From an uncultured Subdoligranulum sp. (lineage in GTDB: Bacteria > Bacillota > Clostridia > Oscillospirales > Ruminococcaceae): a DNA stretch of 64,000 nt. The notes beneath the pieces were generated by a model that saw only the letters and a program-made list of their open reading frames with translations, had not been told where the DNA came from and made no database searches. Made by a program: the position numbers and the translations under genes. Below are positions 54,155-62,174 of this stretch, piece after piece (the first letter of the stretch is position 1; the number at the start of each line of letters is the position of its first letter). The stretch spans positions 2,410,481-2,474,480 of the forward strand of contig NZ_OZ007030.1 in assembly GCF_963931595.1 (NCBI RefSeq), written 5' to 3'.

Positions 54155-55049
54155 TCTTGCTGCCCCCTTTCACGATGCTGAAGCAGAGGTTGATGAGGAG
54201 AATGAAAACGAAGAGCACCACGCCGGTGGCGATGAGGGCCTCCCGGTGGAGGTCGGCGGCATAGCCCATCTCGATGACGATGTTGGAGGTCATGGTGCGC
54301 AGGCCCTGGAACAGTCCCTTGGGCATCCAGGTCTGGTTGCCGGCCACCATGACGACGGCCATCGTCTCGCCGATGGCGCGGCCGATGCCCAGGATCACGG
54401 CAGAGAGCACACCGCTCTTGGCGGCGGGCAGCACGGCGAAGAAGACGCTGCGCTCATGGGTGGCGCCCAGCGCCAGGCTGCCTTCATAGTAGCTGGAGGG
54501 CACGGCGTCCAGGCTCGTTTTGCTCACCGTGATGATGGTGGGCAGGATCATGATGCCCAAAAGCACCGCGGCGGTGAAGAGGCTCATGCCCTTGCCGCTC
54601 TTGACGCCCAGCACATGCTTGAAGAAGTCGCTCTTGACCATGGCCTGGACGGCAGGCACCAGCACGATCATGCCGAAGAAGCCGTAGACCACCGACGGGA
54701 TGCCGGCCAGCAGCTGGACGGCGGGCAGCATGACCCTGTTGACGGCCGGGGAGGCGAACTTGGACATATAGATGGCGGTGAGCAGGCCGATGGGCACGCC
54801 CACGATGATGGCGCCCGCCGTGACGTAGATGGACCCCAGGATCATGGGCAGAATGCCGTAGATATCGTTGCCGGGCTTCCAGGTGGTGCCCAGCAGGAAC
54901 TTCAGGGGGCCGATCTCAAAGATGGTGGGCAGGCCGTTGGCGAACAGGAAGATACAGATCAGCGCGACGGCCAGAATCGAGATGCAGGCGCATCCCGTAA
55001 AGACGCCCTGCATGACCCATTCCCGGGTCTTGGCGGTTTTCGTTTTCAT
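54147..55049 (-). CDS. pstC: Phosphate ABC transporter permease PstC
   Basis: The 300-aa permease has six helices, AIYMSKFASPAVNRVMLPAVQ, LAGIPSVVYGFFGM and the coupling segment SLDAVPSSYYEGSLALGATHE, then GIGRAIGETMAVVMVAG. Start at the ATG at 55049 (AGGAAA just upstream) was preferred to a GTG at 55061. First permease gene after pstS. Confidence 0.96.
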   Translation of the reverse strand: MKTKTAKTREWVMQGVFTGCACISILAVALICIFLFANGLPTIFEIGPLKFLLGTTWKPGNDIYGILPMILGSIYVTAGAIIVGVPIGLLTAIYMSKFASPAVNRVMLPAVQLLAGIPSVVYGFFGMIVLVPAVQAMVKSDFFKHVLGVKSGKGMSLFTAAVLLGIMILPTIITVSKTSLDAVPSSYYEGSLALGATHERSVFFAVLPAAKSGVLSAVILGIGRAIGETMAVVMVAGNQTWMPKGLFQGLRTMTSNIVIEMGYAADLHREALIATGVVLFVFILLINLCFSIVKGGSKNA

Positions 55050-55129
55050 TTTCCTATACACGCTCCTTGGGTTCTACCAGAAAAAGCGGCTGTCGCTGCC
55101 GGAGCTGCAACAGCCGTTGGATGCGAGGT

Positions 55130-56098
55130 TTACTGCAGATCAGACCAGACGGTGGCTTCCCCGGTGTAGATGCTCTTGATCTGGTCAACGCTCAGATCGG
55201 AGACGGAGTTGGCGGGGTTGACCACCACCGCGATGCCGTCCATGGCCAGCACGGTGGCCTGGGCGCCCTCGGCGGTCTCGGTGTCCTTCAGCTCACGGCT
55301 GGCCATGCCCACGGTGTAGGTGCCGTCCAGCGCACCGGTGACACCGGTGGTGGAGTCGGTGGTGAGCAGTTCCACGGTGGCGTTGGGGTTGACGGTCTTG
55401 TAGGCCTCGATGAGCTTCTCCATCAGCGGAGAGACCGAGGAGGAACCGCCCACCGTGATGCTGCCGCTGGGCTGGGTGGAGGTGTACTCGGTGCCCTCAC
55501 CGCCGATGTAGCCATCCTCGGTGGCCAGGGCCTGGCCGTCGGGGCTCATGCAGTAGGCGATGAAGTCCACGGCCACGGGGTCGGTGGGCTCACCGTTGGT
55601 GACGATGTTGAAGGGACGGGCCAGGGTGTAGGTGCCGTTGGAGACGTTCTCGGCGGTGGCTTCCACGCCGCCCACCGTGACGGCCTTGACGGTATCGTTC
55701 AGGGAACCCAGGCTGATGTAGCCGATGGCGGTCTCATCGTTGGCCACGGCGGTCATGACGCCGTTGGTGGAGTTCTGGGTGGCAGCGGCCTGGGTGGTCA
55801 TGTCCTCCTTCTCGCCGGCGTCGTTCTTTTCCTCCACGCCGGTCAGCTCAATGAAGGCGCCACGGGTGCCGGAACCATCCTCACGGGTGATGACCGTGAT
55901 GTCCTGGTCAGTGTCGAAGTCGGAAGCCTCGGTGGATTCGGAAGCGGCCTCGCTGGTGGAGGCGGCGGTGCTCTCCGAGGAGACAGCGGTGCTCTCCGAG
56001 GAGGCAGCGGTGCTCTCGGAGGCGGTGCTGCCGCAGGCAGCCAGGCTCAGTGCCATGCTGGCGGCCAGCACGGAGGCAACTACAGAAGTACGTTTCAT
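55130..56098 (-). CDS. pstS: Phosphate-binding lipoprotein PstS with permuted halves
   Basis: The 322-aa lipoprotein has a signal peptide ending in the lipobox LAAC (Cys at about 22), then a Ser/Thr/Ala/Glu linker of about 40 residues. The binding-protein sequence then appears in unusual order. First come the segments that normally form the C-terminal half (TREDGSGTRGAFIELTG, AIGYISLGSLNDTVKAV, RPFNIVTNGEP, SPDGQALA). Then come those that normally form the N-terminal half (GSITVGGSSSVSPLMEKL, GMASRELKDTE, DGIAVVVNP, IKSIYTGE). The phosphate-contacting motifs from both halves are retained. First gene of the pst operon. Confidence 0.93.
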   Translation of the reverse strand: MKRTSVVASVLAASMALSLAACGSTASESTAASSESTAVSSESTAASTSEAASESTEASDFDTDQDITVITREDGSGTRGAFIELTGVEEKNDAGEKEDMTTQAAATQNSTNGVMTAVANDETAIGYISLGSLNDTVKAVTVGGVEATAENVSNGTYTLARPFNIVTNGEPTDPVAVDFIAYCMSPDGQALATEDGYIGGEGTEYTSTQPSGSITVGGSSSVSPLMEKLIEAYKTVNPNATVELLTTDSTTGVTGALDGTYTVGMASRELKDTETAEGAQATVLAMDGIAVVVNPANSVSDLSVDQIKSIYTGEATVWSDLQ

Positions 56099-56180
56099 AA
56101 CTGTTTCTTCTCCCTTTTTACCAAATCTCTCAATGTATCTTTGGTGGTTTTGCTGCTCCCTTTCCTCCGGGAGCAGGTTT

Positions 56181-56186
56181 ATTGTA
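56181..56186 (-). promoter_or_regulatory. Probable -10 of pstS
   Basis: TACAAT on the minus strand, about 83 bp before the ATG. The -35 position is poor (TCGATT), as expected for an activator-dependent promoter. Confidence 0.45.
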
Positions 56187-56229
56187 CCGCGAAGATTTTC
56201 TTGAATCGACCATAGTGAGGTACAATCGG

Positions 56230-56297
56230 CGTAAAGAATGCGCAAAGTGCACAGTTTCTATGCAAAGAAATTGTAAAATAGGTAAAATTTTTGCAAA
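56230..56297 (-). promoter_or_regulatory. Pho-box-like repeats upstream of pstS
   Basis: On the minus strand TTT(A/G)C(A/C/G) hexamers recur at plus-strand starts 56230, 56241, 56261, 56272, 56281 and 56292; several are 11 bp apart. The pattern resembles PhoP-binding direct repeats (TTnACA with short linkers). Confidence 0.5.
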
Positions 56298-56340
56298 GTC
56301 GGGCCCGTGGGAAGCGCAAAAACGACGATAACCGGCACAT

Positions 56341-56407
56341 TTTACATGGATTTTACAAAACCTTTACCATTCCCTGCTGGTGCAGCGGCGAATCCATCCA
56401 TTATAAT
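56341..56407 (+). promoter_or_regulatory. Pho-box array and -10 of the Na/Pi cotransporter operon
   Basis: TTTACA (56341-56346), TTTACA (56352-56357) and TTTACC (56363-56368) are spaced exactly 11 bp apart. TATAAT follows at 56402-56407 without a -35. This matches the layout of PhoP-activated promoters in Gram-positive bacteria. Confidence 0.6.
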
Positions 56408-56468
56408 AGAGAACGGTATAGGGCGCGGGTTGGGTCCGCGCGGTTTTACAAAAACCTGAATAAGAGAA

Positions 56469-58298
56469 ATGGATGTGTACTACGAGATGAGCATTTTCAA
56501 CGTGTTCACCCTCATGGGCGGCATTGCCATGTTCCTGTATGGCATGGACCTTATGGGGAAAGCTCTGGAACAGACCGCCGGCAGCAAGCTGCAGGGGATC
56601 CTGTCCTCGATGACCTCCAGCCCCATCCGGGGCCTGCTGCTGGGCATGGCGGTCACCGCCGTCATTCAGTCCAGCGGTGCCACCACCGTCATGGCCGTGG
56701 GCTTCGTCAACTCCGGCCTGATGGAACTGCACCAGGCCATCGGCGTCATCATGGGCGCCAACATCGGCACCACCGTCACCGGGTGGCTGCTCTCCCTGTC
56801 CGGCCTGGAAGGTGAGAGTTTCTTCATCAACATGCTCAACCCCAACGCCTGGAGTCCCATCCTGGGCTTCATCGGCATCTGGATGTTCATGATCGGCAAG
56901 GACCGCAAGCGGGGCATCGGCCAGATCATGCTGGGCTTCGCCATCCTCATGGCCGGCATGAACACCATGTCCACCGCCATGGCTCCCCTGGCCGACGAGC
57001 AGTGGTTCATGGACCTCTTCCTCAGCTTCTCCAACCCGATCCTGGGCGTGGTGGCCGGTGCGGTGCTCACCGCCATCCTGCAGTCCTCCTCCGCCTCGGT
57101 GGGTATCCTGCAGGCGCTGAGCAGCACCGGTGCCGTCACCTACTCCGCCGCCGTGCCCATCATCATGGGCCAGAACATCGGCACCACCGTCACGGCGCTG
57201 ATCTCCTCGGCGGGCGCCAACAAGAACGCCAAGCGCACCGCCTTTGTGCATCTGTATTTCAACGTCATCGGCGCCATCGTCTTCCTGTGCGGTTTCTACG
57301 GCCTGAACGCCCTCATCGGCTTCAGCTTCTTTAACGAAAACGCCAACACCTTCGGCATCGCCATCGTCCACACCGTCTTCAACGTGGTGACCACCGCCAT
57401 CCTGCTGCCCTTCAACCGGCTGCTGGAGCGTCTGGCCATCATGACGGTGCCCGACACCGCCGCCGACCGCGGCCCCGAAGAGCACGCCCTGCTGGACCAG
57501 CGCCTGCTGACCACCCCCTCGGTGGCGGTCAACCGGGCCATCCTGGTGGGCGGCGACATGGCCGAGATCTGCCGCACTTCCCTGTTGCAGGCCATGTCCA
57601 CCACCCGCAAGTGGGATGACGCCCTGGCCGACGAGGTCCGCCGCAAGGAGGACGCCGTGGACCACTACGAGGACGCCCTGGGCACCTACCTGGTACAGCT
57701 GTCCAGCCGCACCTTAAGCAAGGAGGACACCCGCGCCACCAACACGCTGCTGCACACCATCGGCGACTTCGAGCGCATCTCCGACCACTCGGTGAACCTG
57801 CTGGAGACCGCCGAGGAGATCCGGGACAAGAACATCCGCTTCAGCGACGAGGCCCTGGACGATCTGAGCGTGCTGGAAGCGGCGCTGCAGGACATCGTCA
57901 ACCGCACGGTGGACGCCTTCCAGAAGCACGACTGCTACGCGGCAGGCAAGATCGAACCGCTGGAGGAAGTGGTGGACGGCCTGGTGCGGGAGGTCAAGAC
58001 CCGGCATATCGCCCGTCTGCAGGCGGGCACCTGCACCATCGAGTACGGCTTCGTGCTGGATGACCTGCTCACCGATTACGAGCGCATTGCCGACCACTGC
58101 TCCAACATTGCGGTGGCCATGATCGAGGTGGCGGACGACAAGTTCGACACCCACGAATACCTCAACAGCATCAAAAACGGCGGCAGCGTGAAGTTCGAGC
58201 AGCGGTACGAGAAGTACCGCGGCCGCTACACCTTCCCCCCGGAGGGGTCCGCCGAATCTGAGCCTGTTCCCGCCGCTGCCGAGGCCGGACAGGCGTAA
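56469..58298 (+). CDS. Na/Pi cotransporter with C-terminal PhoU domain (NptA/YjbB type)
   Basis: The 609-aa protein has about 8-9 helices (1-330) in two inverted halves with the QSS motifs VIQSSGATTVMAVG and LQSSSASVGILQAL. A PhoU-like helical domain follows (about 360-560) with DFERISDHSVNLLE and DYERIADHCSNIA. It should move phosphate with sodium, import or export by relatives. It heads an operon with the two-component pair. The SD is poor (AAGAGA); an ATG at 56487 is an alternative start. Confidence 0.92.
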   Translation: MDVYYEMSIFNVFTLMGGIAMFLYGMDLMGKALEQTAGSKLQGILSSMTSSPIRGLLLGMAVTAVIQSSGATTVMAVGFVNSGLMELHQAIGVIMGANIGTTVTGWLLSLSGLEGESFFINMLNPNAWSPILGFIGIWMFMIGKDRKRGIGQIMLGFAILMAGMNTMSTAMAPLADEQWFMDLFLSFSNPILGVVAGAVLTAILQSSSASVGILQALSSTGAVTYSAAVPIIMGQNIGTTVTALISSAGANKNAKRTAFVHLYFNVIGAIVFLCGFYGLNALIGFSFFNENANTFGIAIVHTVFNVVTTAILLPFNRLLERLAIMTVPDTAADRGPEEHALLDQRLLTTPSVAVNRAILVGGDMAEICRTSLLQAMSTTRKWDDALADEVRRKEDAVDHYEDALGTYLVQLSSRTLSKEDTRATNTLLHTIGDFERISDHSVNLLETAEEIRDKNIRFSDEALDDLSVLEAALQDIVNRTVDAFQKHDCYAAGKIEPLEEVVDGLVREVKTRHIARLQAGTCTIEYGFVLDDLLTDYERIADHCSNIAVAMIEVADDKFDTHEYLNSIKNGGSVKFEQRYEKYRGRYTFPPEGSAESEPVPAAAEAGQA

Positions 58299-58316
58299 AA
58301 GGAGTTTGGAATTTTC

Positions 58317-59009
58317 ATGATCTATATCGTCGAAGATGACGCCAGCATCCGCGAGCTGGAACAGTACGCCCTGCAGACCAACGGCTACGAGGCCGCCGGC
58401 TGCGAGGACGGCGCCAGCTTCTGGGCCGCGCTGCGGGATTCCGCCCCCGACCTGGTGATCCTGGACGTGATGCTGCCCGACGAGGACGGCTACCAGATCC
58501 TCAACAAGCTGCGGGCCGACCCCGCCACCCGGACCATCCCGGTCATCATGGTGACGGCCAAGACCAGCGAGATCGATGTGGTGAAGGGGCTGGACCACGG
58601 GGCCGACGACTATCTGTGCAAACCCTTCGGCATCATGGAGTTCATTTCCCGGGTGAAGGCGGTGCTGCGCCGGGCCCAGGCGGCCGCCCCCGCCCCGGCC
58701 CCCAAGACGCTGCACTTCGGCCCCATCGTCATGGACGACGTGGCCCGCACCGTCCGGGTGGACGGCGCCCCGGTGGAGCTCACCTTCAAGGAATACGCCC
58801 TGCTCCATCTGTTTCTCGAACACCCCGAGCAGGTGCTGGCCCGGGATCGCATCATGAAGGAGGTGTGGGACACCGACGATCTGCTGGAATCCCGCACCAT
58901 CGACATGCATGTGCGTACCCTGCGCCAGAAACTGGGCGCCGCGGGGGAATCCATCCGCACGGTGCGCAAGGTAGGCTACAAGCTGAGCACGGAGGGCGCC
59001 GATGAGTGA
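58317..59009 (+). CDS. phoP: Response regulator, OmpR/PhoB family
   Basis: The 230-aa regulator has a receiver domain (acidic pair EDD at 6-8, phosphoacceptor Asp50 in VILDVMLPD, Lys in CKPFG) and a winged-helix DNA-binding domain (about 130-228; FKEYALLHLFLEH, SRTIDMHVRTLRQKLG, VRKVGYKL). Lies between the cotransporter gene and the kinase gene in a phosphate locus, so it most likely acts as PhoP/PhoB. SD AAAGGAG is ahead of the ATG. Confidence 0.9.
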   Translation: MIYIVEDDASIRELEQYALQTNGYEAAGCEDGASFWAALRDSAPDLVILDVMLPDEDGYQILNKLRADPATRTIPVIMVTAKTSEIDVVKGLDHGADDYLCKPFGIMEFISRVKAVLRRAQAAAPAPAPKTLHFGPIVMDDVARTVRVDGAPVELTFKEYALLHLFLEHPEQVLARDRIMKEVWDTDDLLESRTIDMHVRTLRQKLGAAGESIRTVRKVGYKLSTEGADE

Positions 59010-60396
59010 CGAGGAACGCCGGCAGATCCGGCCCCGCAGCATGACCCGGCGCTACCGGCGGGGGCTGATCCTGGTGGGAGTTCTCTGCGTGGTGGCCACC
59101 CTTACGGCGGCCACCTTGCTGTTCCAGCGCAGCTACACCGGGCACGTGGACCGCTACCTGCAGGCGCTGTGCACCACCCTGTCGGACGCCTACCGCCTGG
59201 CGGGGGACGGGAACGCCGACGCCCTGGCCGATCTTGCCGGCGATACCGGCGTGCGGTGCACCCTCATCGACGGGGACGGCACGGTGCTCTACGACAGTGA
59301 GAGCACCGCCCCCCTGACCAACCACGCCGACCGGCCGGAGGTGCGCCAGGCGCTGGAGAGCGGCGCCGGCAGCTCCACCCGCCAGAGCCAGACGATGGGC
59401 CGGGAGACCCACTACTACGCCCTGCGGCTGGACACCCCTGCCGGGACGCAGATCCTGCGGGTGGGCGAAGAGGTGGATAACCTGTGGGGCCTGAGCGCCG
59501 ACACGCTGCCGCTGCTCATCGGGGCGCTGGTGGTGATCCTGCTGGGCGCGGGGCTGCTCTCCGCCTGGCTGACAAGGCTGCTGGTCCAGCCCATCAACCG
59601 GCTGGCCGAGAACCTGGACACCATCGAGGCGGACGTGCCCTACGAGGAACTGATCCCCCTGGCCCGCACGGTGCAGACCGACCGCAAGCTGCGGGAAAAT
59701 AACGAGACCATGCGCAGGGAATTCACCGCCAACGTGAGCCACGAGCTGAAGACGCCGCTGACCAGCATTTCGGGCTACGCCGAGCTCATCGAGACCGGCA
59801 TGGCCAAGAGCGCGGATGTGCCGGCCTTTGCGGCCCGCATCCACAAGGAAGCCAAGCGGATGATCGCCCTGGTGAGCGATATATTGCAGCTCAGCGAGCT
59901 GGACAGCACCCAGGCGGCCCGGGGCACCCCGCCCGACATGGGGCCGGTGGACCTGGCGGCGCTGGTGAAGGAGATCGCCCAGACCATGACGGTGAACGCC
60001 CGCAAGGCCTATGTGACGCTGCAGTACGACGCCCGCCCCGCCACGGTGGAGGGCTGCCGGGACCAGCTGGTGGAGCTGACCACCAACCTGTGCGACAACG
60101 CCATCCGCTACAACCGTCCGGGGGGCCATGTGGACCTGCGGTGCGGCGTGGGGCCGGACGGCTGCCCCTACCTGGAAGTGGAGGACAACGGCATCGGCAT
60201 CCCCCAGGACAGCCAGTCCCGGGTGTTCGAGCGGTTCTACCGGGTGGACAGGAGCCGGTCCAAGGCCACCGGCGGCACCGGACTGGGCCTGGCCATCGTC
60301 AAGCATATCGCCCTGCTCCACGAGGCACGCATCGACCTGCAGAGCCAGGTGGGCACCGGCACCACCATCCGGGTCACATTCCCCCAAAAAAATTGA
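59002..60396 (+). CDS. phoR: Sensor histidine kinase, PhoR-like
   Basis: The 464-aa kinase has two membrane helices (about 21-41 and 169-191) enclosing an extracytoplasmic sensor of about 125 residues, a short linker, the phosphoacceptor His247 in NVSHELKTPLTSISGYAE and an ATPase domain with N-box NLCDNAIRYN, G1 VEDNGIGIP, F-box FERFYRVD and G2 GGTGLGLAIVKHI. Overlaps the regulator gene by 8 bp. Context makes it the phosphate sensor partner. Confidence 0.9.
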   Translation: MSDEERRQIRPRSMTRRYRRGLILVGVLCVVATLTAATLLFQRSYTGHVDRYLQALCTTLSDAYRLAGDGNADALADLAGDTGVRCTLIDGDGTVLYDSESTAPLTNHADRPEVRQALESGAGSSTRQSQTMGRETHYYALRLDTPAGTQILRVGEEVDNLWGLSADTLPLLIGALVVILLGAGLLSAWLTRLLVQPINRLAENLDTIEADVPYEELIPLARTVQTDRKLRENNETMRREFTANVSHELKTPLTSISGYAELIETGMAKSADVPAFAARIHKEAKRMIALVSDILQLSELDSTQAARGTPPDMGPVDLAALVKEIAQTMTVNARKAYVTLQYDARPATVEGCRDQLVELTTNLCDNAIRYNRPGGHVDLRCGVGPDGCPYLEVEDNGIGIPQDSQSRVFERFYRVDRSRSKATGGTGLGLAIVKHIALLHEARIDLQSQVGTGTTIRVTFPQKN

Positions 60397-60398
60397 GC

Positions 60399-60437
60399 CA
60401 ACGGAGGAACTTTGTAAAGTTCCTCCGTTGTTTTGTG
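60399..60437 (+). terminator. Terminator of the phosphate-regulator operon
   Basis: CAACGGAGGAACTTT (60399-60413) pairs with AAAGTTCCTCCGTTG (60416-60430), followed by TTTTGTG. Confidence 0.85.
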
Positions 60438-60456
60438 TGGATCAGCGTGGTATACT
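60428..60456 (+). promoter_or_regulatory. Promoter of the sulfite/nitrite reductase gene
   Basis: TTGTTT (60428-60433), 17 bp, TATACT (60451-60456) with an upstream TGG. It partly overlaps the terminator tail. A small palindrome ACAATTGT (60467-60474) lies downstream and could bind a regulator. Confidence 0.5.
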
Positions 60457-60505
60457 ACCCTGTGTACAATTGTCAAAACAGGTACGGTCAAAGGAGCAAT
60501 CTTTC

Positions 60506-62044
60506 ATGAACGAACAGTGGCTTGATCTCTTCCGCAACGAGATTCAGGAATTCACCCAGAAGACCCGGGCTTTCGCCGCAGGCGAAATGTCCCGCAAGGA
60601 CTACAAGGGCGCTTCGGGCGGCTTCGGCACCTACGCCCAGCGGGACGGCACCAAACACATGCTGCGCCTGCGCATGCCCGGCGGCCGCCTGACCGGCCCC
60701 CGGCTGCAGTTCCTGGCCCGCATCGCCAGCCAGTACCGCATCGCCCCCATGAAGCTGGCCACCTGCCAGACCATCCAGCTGCACAACCTGGCCCCCGAGC
60801 TGATCCCCATCCTGATGGAGGGCGCCATCGACTGCGACATCATCACCCGCGGCGGCGGCGGCGACAACCCCCGCAACGTCATGGCCAGCCCGCTGACCGG
60901 CGTACAGCCCGGCGAGGCCTTCGACGTGCTGCCCTGGGCCGAGGCGGCCAGCAACTATCTGCTGTCCATCTGCCGGGACATCCACATGCCCCGCAAGCTG
61001 AAGGTGGCCTTCTGCAACGGCGTGGATGACTGCGTCCATGCCACCTTCCGGGATATGGGCTTCATCGCCCAGCCGGACGGCACCTTCCGGCTGTATATCG
61101 CCGGCGGCCTGGGCAACAACCACCGCATGGGCGTGCTGGCCGTGGAGAGCCTGCCCGCCTCCGATGTGCTCTACGCCATCCGGGGGATGATCGACGTCTT
61201 CTGCGCCCACGGCAACTACGAGAACCGCGCCAAGTCCCGTACCCGCTACCTGCAGGAGACGCTGGGCGCCGAGGAACTCTGCCGTCTGTTCAACGAGGCC
61301 CTGGCGGCCCGCAAGGCCGAGGGCGGCCTGGACCTCAACCTGACCCCCGCCGCCGTCACCAAGACCGGCGAGGGCAGCCTCACCGACGCCCGGGCCATCC
61401 CCCAGAAGCAGGCCGGCCTCTACGCCGTGGTGTACCATCCCATCGGCGGCATCCTGCCCACCGACAAGCCGGCGGAACTGGCGGCGCTGCTGGGCGATAT
61501 GCCCGCCGCCGAGTGCCGCGTGGCCCCCAATGAGACGCTCTACGTCATCAACCTGACCGCCGACGAGGCCCGCCGCGTGCTGGCGGCCACCGCCGACGGC
61601 GCCAAGACGGTCTTTGAGACCAGCGTGGCCTGCATCGGCGCGTCCATCTGCCAGCAGGGCGTGCGGGACAGCCAGGGTGCGCTGCATGCCTGCGTGGAGG
61701 CCGTGCGGGAGGCCGGTATCCCCGACGGTGCCCTGCCCAGGATCTGCATCTCGGGCTGCCCCTCCAGCTGCTCCGGCCATCAGGCCGCGGCCATTGGCTT
61801 CCAGGGCTGCGTCAAGCCGGTGCCGGGCAGCACCCCCGCCCCCGCCTTCCGGATGTTCCTGGGCGGCAGCGACGCCCTGGGCGCCGAGAAGTTCGGCGAC
61901 GCGCAGGGTGTGGTCTATGAGAGCGACCTGCCCGACCTGCTGGTGGAGCTGGGCCGCGCGGCGGCTGCGGCCGGTGAGAACTGGGAGACCTGGCACACCG
62001 CCCACGCCGACGAGATGAAGGAGATCCTGGCCAAGTACCTGTAA
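60506..62044 (+). CDS. Siroheme-[4Fe-4S] sulfite/nitrite reductase
   Basis: The 512-aa single-chain enzyme has the two ferrodoxin-like halves of the family. It has the Arg/Lys-rich substrate region around MKLATCQTIQLHNL and RGGGGDNPRNVMASPL. The cluster ligands form the pattern CIGASIC...GCPSSC (Cys-x5-Cys and Cys-x3-Cys). It should reduce sulfite to sulfide or nitrite to ammonia with ferredoxin as likely donor. The SD AAAGGAG (60490-60496) supports the ATG. No assimilatory partners (cysH, nirD, siroheme genes) lie nearby. Sulfite versus nitrite cannot be told by eye. Confidence 0.9.
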   Translation: MNEQWLDLFRNEIQEFTQKTRAFAAGEMSRKDYKGASGGFGTYAQRDGTKHMLRLRMPGGRLTGPRLQFLARIASQYRIAPMKLATCQTIQLHNLAPELIPILMEGAIDCDIITRGGGGDNPRNVMASPLTGVQPGEAFDVLPWAEAASNYLLSICRDIHMPRKLKVAFCNGVDDCVHATFRDMGFIAQPDGTFRLYIAGGLGNNHRMGVLAVESLPASDVLYAIRGMIDVFCAHGNYENRAKSRTRYLQETLGAEELCRLFNEALAARKAEGGLDLNLTPAAVTKTGEGSLTDARAIPQKQAGLYAVVYHPIGGILPTDKPAELAALLGDMPAAECRVAPNETLYVINLTADEARRVLAATADGAKTVFETSVACIGASICQQGVRDSQGALHACVEAVREAGIPDGALPRICISGCPSSCSGHQAAAIGFQGCVKPVPGSTPAPAFRMFLGGSDALGAEKFGDAQGVVYESDLPDLLVELGRAAAAAGENWETWHTAHADEMKEILAKYL

Positions 62045-62057
62045 CTTAGTAAACGGC

Positions 62058-62103
62058 AAGCCCCGCGGTGTAAAAGGCAAGCGCCTTTTGCCCTGCGGGG
62101 CTT
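62058..62103 (+). terminator. Terminator of the reductase gene
   Basis: AAGCCCCGC (62058-62066) pairs with GCGGGGCTT (62095-62103) around an inner AAAAGGC/GCCTTTT hairpin, followed by TTGG. Confidence 0.7.
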
Positions 62104-62112
62104 TTGGTTGAC

Positions 62113-62141
62113 TTGACACCGCCCACCGGGCAGGATATACT
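62113..62141 (+). promoter_or_regulatory. Promoter of the substrate-binding lipoprotein gene
   Basis: TTGACA (62113-62118), 17 bp, TATACT (62136-62141). Near-consensus. Confidence 0.8.
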
Positions 62142-62174
62142 GGGCAGACAAACCAACTGAAAGGAAACAAAACC

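Larger units (their letters stand above)
56099..56468. other. Divergent intergenic region of pstS and the Na/Pi cotransporter gene (370 bp)
   Basis: No gene is visible. The stretch is AT-richer than its surroundings and holds the two promoters and the Pho-box-like repeat arrays listed separately. Confidence 0.85.
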
